DNA of 64,000 bases from Onthomorpha sp937906975. GTDB taxonomy: Bacteria; Bacteroidota; Bacteroidia; Bacteroidales; P3. This document shows, in pieces, positions 22,134 through 30,854 of the stretch. The notes below the pieces were generated by a model, which was not told the origin of the DNA, did not search any database, and saw only the letters and a program-made list of their open reading frames with translations. The DNA lies in NCBI GenBank assembly GCA_045614605.1, contig JAZLDH010000001.1:58692-122691 (forward strand). Reading direction: 5' to 3'. Position 1 is the stretch's first letter. The number at the start of each line of letters is the position of its first letter. The position numbers and the translations under genes were made by a program.

Positions 22134-24590
22134 ATGAAAAGAATATTAACTTTATTGTGTGCAGTGTGTTTCACATTCTCTTTATCTGCACAAAAAGTAG
22201 TAGAAAATTATTCACTACTCTCAACGGCTGAAATCCAAAAGCCATTTATGATAGACAGTCTTGACAATAACGGAAAAGCATTCAATCTTTTAACAGATTT
22301 CAAATGCTTATCAGCAGACGAAAGCAAGGCAGTGAAAACCTCAGTTGATGAAAACGGATATTTAAACTTTGCAAAGCAAGACAAAGACTATGTTGTATCG
22401 CTTGGGTTTAGAGTAAAAACCGATAAAAAAGAAAAGCTAACTTTCAAAGTTATAAGCAACTGTGCTTTTAAAGCAGACTTTGTAGAAAAAAGCAAAGAAA
22501 AAAATGAAGAAGTCTTAGATACAATTAAAATTTCCTTAGACTACAATCAAGGAATCAAAGACATATTTTTAAATCTTTTAGTAAGAGAAAACTCTCAACT
22601 TAAAATAGAGGTTGAAGGCGAAGCATTGCTTGGAGATTTCTCAATGAAAACACCTTTGGATTTAGAAACAATGCTTCAAGGCAAAACCCTTAATAGTGTA
22701 AGTCTTTCTCCAAAAGGTAATTTCTATGTATTGAAAAGCAGAGAAACCGACAACAAAGGTAAAAATAATTGGAAATGGGAACTATACACAAAAGAACATA
22801 AACTAATCTTTGCAAGTGAAAAGAATTATGGTGTAGCATGGTTGCCAGAAAGCGAAATGCTTTACTATACTGAAAAGATAAACGGAGAAAACTCATTGCT
22901 TGTTTTCAATCCAAAGGACTTATCTACAAGCGTTATCGCAAAAAATATTCCAAGTGGTAGCATTAGTTTCCTTGATAACGAACAAGGATTTATCATAACA
23001 GTATCAGATAAATTTGATGCAAAGAAAAAAGATGTAGAACTTCTACAATCACCAGAGGATCGTTCTGATAAAAATTGGAGAAATCGTACAAATCTTTGGT
23101 TATATCGTTTAGGTACTGCATCACTTCAAAGACTTACATTCTCTTCTCACAATGTTTATTTATGCGATGTTAATTCCACATCAGACAAAATCTTATTTGC
23201 AGTTTCATACGACAAATACACAGAACGTCCTTTCGGATATAAGAAATTCTATGAAATGGACTTAAATACAATGCAAACAGAACTAATATGCGAAGACAAG
23301 TTTGCTTTTGGAGTTGAGTATTTAGGAGATGATAAACTAATATTTATGACCTCTGCCGAAGGATTTAACTCAGTTGCAGCAAAGATTGGCAAAAAACAAA
23401 TCGCAAATATGTATCACTACACCTTAGTTGTGATGAACAGAGCAGACAAAAGTTTAAATCCAATTTTAAAAGACTTTAACCCATCTTTAAACTCATACGA
23501 AATAATAGGGGATAAACTCTATATGACTACAACAGACAAAGACTCTATCAATGTTTATTGTATGAACCTTACAACAAACGAAATTAAAAAGATAGACTTA
23601 CCTTGCGATATGATTTCTTCTTTCTCACTAAACAAAGAAGGCACAAAAGCAATGTATATAGGAGAAAACTACAACAAGCCACAACGTCTGTTCGCATACG
23701 ACTTTTCTGCAAGCAAACAACTACAATTCCCAAAAGAAGCAGAATATGCACAAATGGAATTAGGAGAAATGCACATTTGGAACTTCGATTACAAAAAGAC
23801 TACAATAGAAGGAAGATATTATTTACCTGCTGACTTTGACTCTACAAAACAATATCCAATGATTGTTTACTATTACGCAGGTACAACACCAACCGATAGA
23901 GCTTTCGCTTGGCGTTACTCTCCATATCTTTACACAGCAAGAGGCTATGTAGTATATGTACTTAACCCATCAGGAACAATAGGCTACGGACAAGAATTTG
24001 CAGCACGCCACGTAAACGCTTGGGGCGAAAGAACAGCAGATGAAATCATAGAAGGAGTAAAACTATTCTGCAAAGAACACAGCTTTGTTGATGCAACAAA
24101 GATAGGCTGTATGGGAGCAAGCTATGGAGGATTTATGACACAACTATTAGTAACAAAAAGCGATATATTCGCTTGTGCAATCTCACATGCAGGAATCTCA
24201 AACATAACATCATATTGGGGAGAAGGCTATTGGGGATACTCTTACTCAACAGCAGCCGCAGCACACTCATATCCATGGAACAATCCTGACCTTTACACAA
24301 AACACTCTCCACTTTTCTCAGCCGATAAGATAACAACACCACTTCTATTATTACACGGCTCATCAGACACCAACGTTCCAATAGGAGAAAGCATACAAAT
24401 GTACAACGCACTACGCCTATTAGGAAAAGATGTAGCCTTTATAAGCGTTAAAGGAGAAGACCACGGAATAGTAGATTACGAAAAACGATTAGAATGGAAC
24501 AACTCAATCTACGCATGGTTTGACAAATATTTGAAAAACGACAAATCATTCTGGGAAAGCCTTTATCCATCAAACAATTTGAACGACTAA
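22134..24590 (+). CDS. S9 family serine peptidase (DPP/prolyl oligopeptidase type), secreted
   Basis: 818 residues from the ATG at 22134; the frame opens earlier at 22032 but the signal peptide MKRILTLLCAVCF...LSAQ sets the start. An N-terminal beta-propeller-like region precedes the alpha/beta hydrolase domain (about 580-818) with the catalytic triad S663 (GASYGG), D745 (HGSSDTNVP) and H777 (GEDHG). It would cleave peptides in the periplasm and feed amino acid catabolism. Residues near 120 (VEKSKEKNEE) come from a short AAAAAAGCAAAGAAAAAA repeat. A TATCTTTG -7 element lies at 22104-22111, without a clear TTTG partner. Confidence 0.9.
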   Translation: MKRILTLLCAVCFTFSLSAQKVVENYSLLSTAEIQKPFMIDSLDNNGKAFNLLTDFKCLSADESKAVKTSVDENGYLNFAKQDKDYVVSLGFRVKTDKKEKLTFKVISNCAFKADFVEKSKEKNEEVLDTIKISLDYNQGIKDIFLNLLVRENSQLKIEVEGEALLGDFSMKTPLDLETMLQGKTLNSVSLSPKGNFYVLKSRETDNKGKNNWKWELYTKEHKLIFASEKNYGVAWLPESEMLYYTEKINGENSLLVFNPKDLSTSVIAKNIPSGSISFLDNEQGFIITVSDKFDAKKKDVELLQSPEDRSDKNWRNRTNLWLYRLGTASLQRLTFSSHNVYLCDVNSTSDKILFAVSYDKYTERPFGYKKFYEMDLNTMQTELICEDKFAFGVEYLGDDKLIFMTSAEGFNSVAAKIGKKQIANMYHYTLVVMNRADKSLNPILKDFNPSLNSYEIIGDKLYMTTTDKDSINVYCMNLTTNEIKKIDLPCDMISSFSLNKEGTKAMYIGENYNKPQRLFAYDFSASKQLQFPKEAEYAQMELGEMHIWNFDYKKTTIEGRYYLPADFDSTKQYPMIVYYYAGTTPTDRAFAWRYSPYLYTARGYVVYVLNPSGTIGYGQEFAARHVNAWGERTADEIIEGVKLFCKEHSFVDATKIGCMGASYGGFMTQLLVTKSDIFACAISHAGISNITSYWGEGYWGYSYSTAAAAHSYPWNNPDLYTKHSPLFSADKITTPLLLLHGSSDTNVPIGESIQMYNALRLLGKDVAFISVKGEDHGIVDYEKRLEWNNSIYAWFDKYLKNDKSFWESLYPSNNLND

Positions 24591-24596
24591 GCAACA

Positions 24597-25226
24597 ATGA
24601 AAGAGAAATTATTAAAATACTTTCCACAATTAAGCCAACATCAATTAGAACAATACGAACTATTGGCAAAAGAATTTCTTTCTTGGAATGAGAAAATCAA
24701 TCTCATTTCAAGAAAAGATACAGACAATATCTTTGAACACCATATCCTACACTCGCTTGCAATAGCAAAGGTGTGTAAATTCAAACCACAATGCGAAATA
24801 ATGGATATAGGAACAGGAGGAGGATTTCCAGGATTGCCACTTGCGATAATGTTTCCCGAAACAAAATTCTATTTAGTCGATAGCATAGGAAAGAAAATCA
24901 AAGTAGTACAAGCCCTTGTAGAAGCCTTAGGATTGAAAAACGTAGAAGCCGAGCAAATAAGAGCCGAAAACGTAAACCGCCAATTTGACTTCATAGTATC
25001 AAGAGCCGTAACCTATTTGCCAGACTTTATGCAATGGACAAAAGGCAAGATTTCAAAAATCCAATACCACGACCTTGCAAATGGAGTATTGTATCTAAAA
25101 GGAGGCGATTTAACAGAAGAACTCTCAACCATTAAAAACAAGTATAAAATCTACGACATAGACCAATATTTTGAAGAAGAGTTTTTTGAAACAAAAAAAG
25201 TAATACACGTAAAAATTGCAAAATAA
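24597..25226 (+). CDS. rsmG: 16S rRNA (guanine-527 N7) methyltransferase RsmG
   Basis: 209 residues. The SAM-binding motif is MDIGTGGGFPGLPLAI, followed by KFYLVDSIGKKIKVV and FDFIVSRAVTYLPDF, all typical of RsmG (GidB). It methylates G527 of 16S rRNA. It starts 6 bases after the S9 peptidase stop. Confidence 0.93.
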   Translation: MKEKLLKYFPQLSQHQLEQYELLAKEFLSWNEKINLISRKDTDNIFEHHILHSLAIAKVCKFKPQCEIMDIGTGGGFPGLPLAIMFPETKFYLVDSIGKKIKVVQALVEALGLKNVEAEQIRAENVNRQFDFIVSRAVTYLPDFMQWTKGKISKIQYHDLANGVLYLKGGDLTEELSTIKNKYKIYDIDQYFEEEFFETKKVIHVKIAK

Positions 25227-25291
25227 ACAATAAAACAAAAAAGAAAACGTTTAAGAAATAGATTTTTTCTTTTTCATGGGCTTTATTTATC

Positions 25292-25325
25292 AGCGGGAGT
25301 TTTGAAAAGAACTTCCGCTTTTTTT
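25292..25325 (+). terminator. intrinsic terminator after rsmG
   Basis: AGCGGGAGTT and AACTTCCGCT form a 10-bp stem (one G-U pair) with an 8-nt loop, followed by T7. Confidence 0.8.
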
Positions 25326-25349
25326 GTTTTCTTTCCCAAAAACTTAAAT

Positions 25350-25393
25350 CATACTTTAAATATTTATGATTTTTCTTGATTATTTAAAGTATG
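25350..25393. promoter_or_regulatory. 13-bp inverted repeat, candidate operator of the Bro-N gene
   Basis: CATACTTTAAATA (25350-25362) and TATTTAAAGTATG (25381-25393) are perfect inverted arms 18 nt apart. A TATTTTTG -7 element at 25408-25415 would place the -33 region at 25385-25388, inside the right arm. A bound protein would therefore cover the promoter. Confidence 0.5.
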
Positions 25394-25436
25394 TTTAAAA
25401 TAATTCTTATTTTTGAAATCAGAAATACAACTTATC

Positions 25437-26273
25437 ATGACAAAGCAACAAGCCTTACAAGCCTTTGAAGAAAGAAACGTTCGTACAATTTGGGACGATA
25501 AGCAAGAGAAATGGTATTTCTCAATAATAGATGTAGTAGCAGTGCTTACAAATAGTGTAGATGCAGCAGCATATTGGCGAAAGTTAAAACAAAGATTGAA
25601 AGATGAAGGAAATGAAACCGTGACAAATTGTCACAGGTTCAAAGTGCCTGCACTTGATGGTAAGATGAGATTAACTGATGTTGCAGATACAGAACAGTTA
25701 TTTCGTTTAATTCAATCTATTCCTTCGCCAAAAGCAGAACCATTTAAGCAATGGATGGCAGAGGTTGCAAGTCAAAGAATAGACCAAATGCAAGATCCAG
25801 AGCTATCAATAGAGCAAGCAATGGCAGACTATAAACAATTAGGTTATTCAGAGGCTTGGATAAATCAAAGATTGAAAAGCATTGAAGTAAGAAAAGAACT
25901 TACAGATGAATGGAAACGCACAGGGGTGAAAGAAGGAATAGAATTTGCCAAACTTACAGACATCATAACAAAAGAATGGAGTAATTTAAAGACAAAAGAG
26001 TATAAGCAATTGAAAGGACTGAAAAAGGAGAATTTGCGTGATAATATGACAAACGTAGAATTAGCATTGAATATACTTGTAGAAGCATCTACAACTGAAA
26101 TTTCAAAACAAAAAAATCCAAAAGGGTTTCAACAAAATGCTAATATTGCAAAAGAAGGAGGAAGTGTTGCAAAAGTCGCAAGAAAACAATTAGAAGAAAA
26201 ATTAGGACGCTCAGTTATTTCATCATCAAAAGCAAGTGATTTTCTACCACCAACAAATGAAATTTTAGAATGA
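25437..26273 (+). CDS. Bro-N / DinD-like antirepressor protein
   Basis: 278 residues from the ATG at 25437. An upstream TTG at 25413 coincides with the -7 element and is unlikely. Residues about 10-110 match the Bro-N domain (IWDDKQEKWYFSIIDVVAVLT, YWRKLKQRL). The C-terminal part (about 120-278) resembles DinD-type proteins (QWMAEVASQRIDQM, LADxx-like EFAKLTDIITKEW). Bro-N proteins are common in phages and mobile DNA and often act in regulation. It has its own operator-like inverted repeat and is followed by a gene remnant and repeat modules. Confidence 0.75.
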   Translation: MTKQQALQAFEERNVRTIWDDKQEKWYFSIIDVVAVLTNSVDAAAYWRKLKQRLKDEGNETVTNCHRFKVPALDGKMRLTDVADTEQLFRLIQSIPSPKAEPFKQWMAEVASQRIDQMQDPELSIEQAMADYKQLGYSEAWINQRLKSIEVRKELTDEWKRTGVKEGIEFAKLTDIITKEWSNLKTKEYKQLKGLKKENLRDNMTNVELALNILVEASTTEISKQKNPKGFQQNANIAKEGGSVAKVARKQLEEKLGRSVISSSKASDFLPPTNEILE

Positions 26274-26281
26274 TTTTTTGA

Positions 26282-26500
26282 TTCCTCAAAAAATCATTTG
26301 AAGAATGTTATAACTTAGCAAAAGATTGCAAGTGCTCTTCTGAATTTAAAGAAAGAAATCCTCAATCATATAAAGCATCTCTTAGATATGGGTGGTTGAA
26401 AGAATTTACTTGGTTTATTCCTCATTATCGTACTATTAAATGGTCTTATGATACTTGTTATAATGAGGCGAAAAAGTACACTTCAAGAAAACAGTTTTGA
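26282..26500 (+). pseudogene. remnant of a phage-type repeat protein gene
   Basis: A 72-codon frame closed by stops on both sides and lacking any ATG. It reads SFEECYNLAKDCKCSSEF...YGWLKEFTWF and then starts a second similar unit (WSYDTCYNEAKKYTSRKQF) that stops early. The repeated unit resembles the short helical repeats of DNA-binding regions in phage endonuclease-type proteins. A further short open stretch (GVEHVYIKDFLSS) follows in another frame to about 26566. Best read as a decayed fragment. Confidence 0.5.
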
Positions 26501-26605
26501 AGGAGTGGAACATGTGTATATTAAAGACTTTCTTTCCTCAAACCTAAAAGGAAGTATATTTAAGTAAAATCAAAAGACAATTACTTTGAAAAAGAATTCT
26601 TTCAA

Positions 26606-26638
26606 AGCAGAAGTAAGAAACAACTTCTGCTTTTTTTC
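26606..26638 (+). terminator. intrinsic terminator
   Basis: AGCAGAAGT and ACTTCTGCT form a 9-bp stem followed by T7. It closes the Bro-N accessory patch. Confidence 0.85.
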
Positions 26639-26640
26639 TA

Positions 26641-26806
26641 CTTTATCAAAGGGGGTGTCAATTTCACTGACAGAGGGGTATCAATTTCACTGACATAGGG
26701 GTGTCAATTTGACTGACATACATGAATAATAATATAAATAATATAAAAAAGAATAATATCTATTTATAAAGAGAGATTTTTTTCTTTTTTTTTAACATGA
26801 AAACAT
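26641..26806 (+). repeat. iteron-like module, copy 1
   Basis: Begins CTTTATCAAAGG, then three contiguous 23-bp units GGGGTRTCAATTTSACTGACA(G/T)A (unit starts 26652, 26675, 26698), then a long AT-only tract (CATGAATAATAATATAAATA onward) and a T-rich end with AACATGAAAACAT. Each unit holds the inverted arms TGTCA-N7-TGACA. Iterons next to an AT-rich unwinding region are a hallmark of plasmid origins, but no rep gene is adjacent. Confidence 0.8.
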
Positions 26807-26850
26807 TTTTGATTTTACATGTCAAATATGCCTATTTATCAGGCGCAAAA

Positions 26851-26935
26851 TTTTTCCTTAGCTTTTTTAAAATTTTCCTTAGCTTTTTTGAATTTTTCCT
26901 TAGGATTTTTAAATTTTTTCTTTGCTTTTTTTCTC
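26851..26935. repeat. T-rich CTTAGC repeat array
   Basis: Four units alternating CCTTAGCTTTTTT, CCTTAGGATTTTT and CTTTGCTTTTTTT, separated by AAATTTT stretches, between iteron modules 1 and 2. Same family as the coding repeats at 1481 and 5865. Confidence 0.7.
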
Positions 26936-26936
26936 G

Positions 26937-27100
26937 CTTTATCAAAGGGGGTGTCAATTTCACTGACAGAGGGGTATCAATTTCACTGACATAGGGGTGT
27001 CAATTTCACTGACAGACATGAATAATAATATAAATAATATAAAAAAGAATAATATCTATTTATAAAGAGAGATTTTTTCTTTTTTTTAACATGAAAACAT
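26937..27100 (+). repeat. iteron-like module, copy 2
   Basis: Direct repeat of copy 1 with a 296-bp period and only a few differences. Three 23-bp units start at 26948, 26971 and 26994, followed by the same AT-only tract and the same AACATGAAAACAT end. Confidence 0.85.
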
Positions 27101-27112
27101 AAGATAATAAAC

Positions 27113-27142
27113 AAAAAAAGGAAGTCATTTTTAATGACTTCC
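27113..27142 (-). terminator. terminator of tRNA-Ser
   Basis: GGAAGTCATT and AATGACTTCC form a 10-bp stem with a 3-nt loop. The A-run at 27113-27119 is the U-tract on the minus strand. Confidence 0.85.
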
Positions 27143-27153
27143 CTTACTTTCAG

Positions 27154-27238
27154 CGGAAAGTGAGGGATTCGAACCCCCGGACCCGTGAAGATCAACGGTT
27201 TTCAAGACCGCCGCATTCGACCACTCTGCCAACTTTCC
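27154..27238 (-). tRNA. tRNA-Ser(UGA)
   Basis: 85 nt on the minus strand. The acceptor stem is GGAAAGT/ACTTTCC with a G discriminator. The D-arm is GGCAGAGTGGTCGAATGC, the anticodon loop CTTGAAA gives anticodon UGA, a long variable arm marks a class II tRNA, and the T-loop is GGTTCGAATCC. CCA is not encoded. Confidence 0.95.
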
Positions 27239-27243
27239 GTGTG

Positions 27244-27274
27244 CAAAGGTACGGCATTTTTCTTTACTGCCAAA
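27244..27274 (-). promoter_or_regulatory. promoter of tRNA-Ser
   Basis: On the minus strand TTTG (27274-27271), 19 nt, TACCTTTG (27251-27244): an exact consensus match just upstream of the tRNA 5' end. Confidence 0.75.
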
Positions 27275-27360
27275 TTATTTCGGAATTTTTGTATTTTCTT
27301 TTTTCTTAGTTTTTTGATTTATAGGCTGAAAAAAATTATTTAATTCATTTTTTTTGAAAT

Positions 27361-27392
27361 TTTGTAAAATAGGCAAATTTTTACTACCTTTG
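27361..27392 (+). promoter_or_regulatory. promoter of the dhs-kamDE operon
   Basis: TTTG at 27361-27364, 20 nt, TACCTTTG at 27385-27392. The predicted start near 27399 gives a 30-nt leader before the ATG at 27429. Confidence 0.65.
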
Positions 27393-27428
27393 CAGTTTAA
27401 ACTGAAAAATAATAAAAAAAGATATAGT

Positions 27429-28445
27429 ATGGAAAAGAAGGATTTATTAAAAGAAGTTGTAAAGCATGTAGATATTAAACAAATTGATTCTACACAAATT
27501 ATTGATGCAATGCGTGATATGAGTTTCTCTTCAAGAGATACTGCTAACGCTGCTGATATTTTTCAAAGAATGATGAACGATAAGGAATGTTCTGTTATAT
27601 TAACATTGGCTGGTAGTACTTCCGCAGCTGGTTGTATGCAAGTTTATGTTGATATGGTGAAAAATAAAATGGTAGATTGCATTGTTTCTACTGGTGCTTC
27701 TATAATTGATATGGATTTCTTTGAAGCCTTAGGTTTCAAACATTACAAAGGAACTCCTTTTATTGATGATAAGTATTTGAGAAGCAACTATGTTGATAGA
27801 ATTTATGATACTTACATTGATGAGGAAGAACTTCAAAATTGCGATGCTACAATTAAGATGATTGCTGATTCATTGGAGCCTCGTCCTTATTCTTCAAGAG
27901 AGTTTATTTGGGAACTTGGTAAATGGTTGTCAGAAGGTAATGCTAAGAAAAAAGATAGTTTGATTCAAACTTGTTATGAACACAACGTTCCTATCTTTGT
28001 GCCTGCTTTCTCTGACTGCTCTGCTGGTTTCGGATTGGTAATGCACCAAGTGGCAAATCCTGAAAAGCATTTGTCTATTGATAGCGTAAAAGACTTTTTG
28101 GAATTGACTCAAATCAAAATCAAAGCTGGTACAACAGGTTTGTTTATGGTAGGTGGTGGTGTTCCTAAAAACTTTGCACAAGATACTGTTGTTTGTGCTG
28201 AGGTTTTAGGAAAAGATGTTGATATGCACAAGTATGCTGTTCAAATCACTGTTGCTGATGTTAGAGATGGTGCTTGTTCTTCTTCTACTTTGAAAGAGGC
28301 TTGCTCATGGGGTAAGGTAGATACTACTTTTGAACAAATGGTTTATGCTGAGGCTACAACTGTTGTTCCTTTGATTGCTTCGTATGTTTATCACAAGGGT
28401 GATTGGCAAAAGAGAGAAGCTAAGAATTATGCTAAATTGTTTTAA
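27429..28445 (+). CDS. deoxyhypusine synthase family protein
   Basis: 338 residues from the ATG at 27429 (an earlier TTG at 27354 lies before the promoter). It matches the NAD-dependent deoxyhypusine synthase fold: LAGSTSAAGCM and VSTGASI in the N-terminal half, and GGGVPKNF with K247 at the position of the catalytic lysine of the eukaryotic enzyme. GACSSSTLKEACSWGK (281-296) corresponds to the spermidine-binding GSDSG...EAVSWGK region. Bacteria lack eIF5A; bacterial homologues are thought to make polyamines such as homospermidine, so the substrate here is open. It is 25 bases upstream of kamD and shares its promoter. Confidence 0.85.
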   Translation: MEKKDLLKEVVKHVDIKQIDSTQIIDAMRDMSFSSRDTANAADIFQRMMNDKECSVILTLAGSTSAAGCMQVYVDMVKNKMVDCIVSTGASIIDMDFFEALGFKHYKGTPFIDDKYLRSNYVDRIYDTYIDEEELQNCDATIKMIADSLEPRPYSSREFIWELGKWLSEGNAKKKDSLIQTCYEHNVPIFVPAFSDCSAGFGLVMHQVANPEKHLSIDSVKDFLELTQIKIKAGTTGLFMVGGGVPKNFAQDTVVCAEVLGKDVDMHKYAVQITVADVRDGACSSSTLKEACSWGKVDTTFEQMVYAEATTVVPLIASYVYHKGDWQKREAKNYAKLF

Positions 28446-28470
28446 TTGATTTAATACACATAGACTGAAT

Positions 28471-30036
28471 ATGGAAAAAAGCAAATTAGGCTTAGATTTT
28501 AATAAAGTGGCACATGCAAAAGAGCTTGCTAAGGTTATTTCTGACCAAGTGCAAGATTTCGTTGATGGTTATTCAACTGTTGCTTGCGAAAGAACTTTGT
28601 GCCGTTTAATGGGTGTTGATGGAATAGATGAAAGCGGTGTTCCATTGCCAAATGTTTTGGTTGATTACCTTAAAGAAAAGGGTATGCTTTCAAATGGTGT
28701 TTTACCTGTGCTTGGAAATGCTGTTATGCAAACAGGAAAAACTCCAAACGAAATTGCAGAATTGGTTGGAAAAGGTGAGTTGGATTTAGCAACTCTTCCA
28801 CAAGGTGATATGGAAAAAGCAAAAGAAGCTTTGCAACCATTCATCGACCAATCTATGGAAAGAATTAAAGCTAATAGAAAACGTAGAGAAAACTATATTG
28901 AAACAATAGGTGAGGGTCAAAAACCATACTTATATATTATAGTTGCAACAGGTAATATCTATGAAGACGTTATTCAAGCTCAAGCTGGTGCAAGACAAGG
29001 TGCAGATATTATTGCTGTTATCCGTACAACAGGACAATCTTTATTAGACTATGTTCCTTACGGTGCAACTACTGAAGGATTTGGTGGTACTTTCGCTACA
29101 CAAGAAAACTTCCGTATAATGCGTAAAGCCTTAGACGAAGTAGGAGAAGAAGTTGGACGTTACATTAGATTATGTAACTACTGCTCTGGATTGTGTATGC
29201 CTGAAATCGCTGTAATGGGTGCTTTGGAAGGATTAGATGTTATGTTGAATGATGCACTTTATGGTATCTTATTCCGTGACATCAATATGCAAAGAACTCT
29301 TATTGACCAATATTTCTCACGTGTAATCAACGGCTTTGCAGGAGTTATAATCAATACAGGAGAAGATAACTATCTAACAACTGCTGATGCTTTTGAACAA
29401 GCTCACACAGTGTTAGCTTCTGACCTTATCAACGAACAATTAGCTTTCGCAGCAGGATTGCCAGAAGAACAAATGGGATTAGGACACGCATTTGAAATGA
29501 CTCCTGATTTAGAAAACGGATTCTTATATGAGTTAGCACAAGCTCAAATGATAAGAGAAATCTTCCCTAAAGCACCTTTGAAATATATGCCACCAACAAA
29601 GTTCATGACAGGAAACATATTCCGTGGACATATTCAAGATGCTTTATTCAATGAAATAGCTATTTGGACAGGACAAGGCTTACAGTTATTAGGAATGATG
29701 ACAGAAGCAATCCACACTCCATTTATGTCAGATAGATATTTATCAATAGAAAACGCACAATACATATTCCGTAATATGAAAAACATAGGCGATGACTTAG
29801 AGTTCAAGAAAGACGGAATAATGCAAACAAGAGCTAAAAAAGTATTGGACGATGCTATTGAGTTATTAGAAAAGATGACAGAAGAAGGATTGTTCAAAGC
29901 ATTAGAAAAAGGAATCTTTGCGGATATAAAACGTCCGTTTGATGGAGGAAAAGGATTAGCAGGAGTATTCGCAAAAGGAGAACACTACTACAATCCATTT
30001 ATTGACTTAATGAAAGGAAAAGGAGGACAACAATAA
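28471..30036 (+). CDS. kamD: lysine 5,6-aminomutase alpha subunit
   Basis: 521 residues, the usual length for the alpha (OraS/KamD) subunit. Recognised by SKLGLDFNKVAHAKELA at the N-terminus, the TIM-barrel segments YIIVATGNIYEDVIQAQAGA, VIRTTGQSLLDYVPYGATTEG and RLCNYCSGLCMPE. With KamE and the cofactors adenosylcobalamin and PLP it moves the terminal amino group of lysine or beta-lysine to the adjacent carbon, giving 3,5-diaminohexanoate from beta-lysine. Its stop overlaps the kamE start (TAATG). Confidence 0.95.
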   Translation: MEKSKLGLDFNKVAHAKELAKVISDQVQDFVDGYSTVACERTLCRLMGVDGIDESGVPLPNVLVDYLKEKGMLSNGVLPVLGNAVMQTGKTPNEIAELVGKGELDLATLPQGDMEKAKEALQPFIDQSMERIKANRKRRENYIETIGEGQKPYLYIIVATGNIYEDVIQAQAGARQGADIIAVIRTTGQSLLDYVPYGATTEGFGGTFATQENFRIMRKALDEVGEEVGRYIRLCNYCSGLCMPEIAVMGALEGLDVMLNDALYGILFRDINMQRTLIDQYFSRVINGFAGVIINTGEDNYLTTADAFEQAHTVLASDLINEQLAFAAGLPEEQMGLGHAFEMTPDLENGFLYELAQAQMIREIFPKAPLKYMPPTKFMTGNIFRGHIQDALFNEIAIWTGQGLQLLGMMTEAIHTPFMSDRYLSIENAQYIFRNMKNIGDDLEFKKDGIMQTRAKKVLDDAIELLEKMTEEGLFKALEKGIFADIKRPFDGGKGLAGVFAKGEHYYNPFIDLMKGKGGQQ

Positions 30037-30824
30037 TGAGTGGCGGATTATATTCAATGGAAGCCAAGAACTTCGATACAGAACTTGACTTAACCAAAGT
30101 AAAACCATACGGAGATACAATGAACGATGGTAAAACTCAATTAAGTTTTACATTACCTGTTCCTTGTGGAGATGAAGCAATAGAAGCTGCAAAACAACTT
30201 ATGAAAAAGATGGGATTTGAAAACCCACAAGTTGTATATTATAAAGAATTAACAGAAGGCTTTACATTCTTCAACTGTTACGGAAGCACAGTGCATACAG
30301 TAGATTACTCTACAATCCATGTTCCAAAAGTAGAATCTAACGTTATGGATATGCACGAAACAGACGAATTTATCAAAGAAAGAATCGGAAGAAAAATCGT
30401 AGTAGTAGGAGCATCAACAGGAACAGACGCTCACACAGTAGGTATAGACGCTATCATGAATATGAAAGGCTATGCAGGACACTACGGATTGGAACGCTAT
30501 GAAATGATAGAAGCTCTAAACATGGGAGCACAAGTATCAAACGAAGAATTCATAGCAAAAGCCATAGAACTAAACGCAGACGCATTATTAGTATCACAAA
30601 CCGTTACACAAAAAGACGTACACATTCAAAACCTTGTAGAATTGGTTGAAATGTTAGAAGCAGAAGGATTAAGAGACAAAGTAATCCTATGTTGTGGCGG
30701 AGCAAGAATCTCACACGAACTTGCAAAAGAATTAGGATACGATGCAGGCTTTGGAATGAACACATACGCTGACGACGTAGCTTCATACGTAGTAGAAGAG
30801 TTGGCAAGACGTATGGGAAAATAA
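30036..30824 (+). CDS. kamE: lysine 5,6-aminomutase beta subunit
   Basis: 262 residues. The cobalamin-binding motif DxHxxG is D131-H133-G136 (DAHTVG), and K144 is the lysine known to hold PLP in the Clostridium enzyme. The C-terminal Rossmann domain includes LVSQTVTQKDVHIQNL and ILCCGGARISHELAKELGYDAGFG. One-base overlap with kamD ensures equal synthesis of the two subunits. Confidence 0.96.
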   Translation: MSGGLYSMEAKNFDTELDLTKVKPYGDTMNDGKTQLSFTLPVPCGDEAIEAAKQLMKKMGFENPQVVYYKELTEGFTFFNCYGSTVHTVDYSTIHVPKVESNVMDMHETDEFIKERIGRKIVVVGASTGTDAHTVGIDAIMNMKGYAGHYGLERYEMIEALNMGAQVSNEEFIAKAIELNADALLVSQTVTQKDVHIQNLVELVEMLEAEGLRDKVILCCGGARISHELAKELGYDAGFGMNTYADDVASYVVEELARRMGK

Positions 30825-30854
30825 AACAAACCAAGAACAAAACAACAAACAAAT

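Noticed and set aside
26521..26566. Short open stretch reading HVYIKDFLSSNLKGS
   Set aside because: No start codon in a sensible position and too short to assign; it probably belongs to the same decayed region.
26652..27016. CRISPR-like array suggested by regularly spaced GGGGTGTCAATTTCACTGACA units
   Set aside because: The 23-bp units touch each other with no spacers, only three to four are present per site, and there are no cas genes.
27354..27428. TTG start adding 25 residues to the deoxyhypusine synthase-like protein
   Set aside because: The extension covers the promoter and has no family counterpart.
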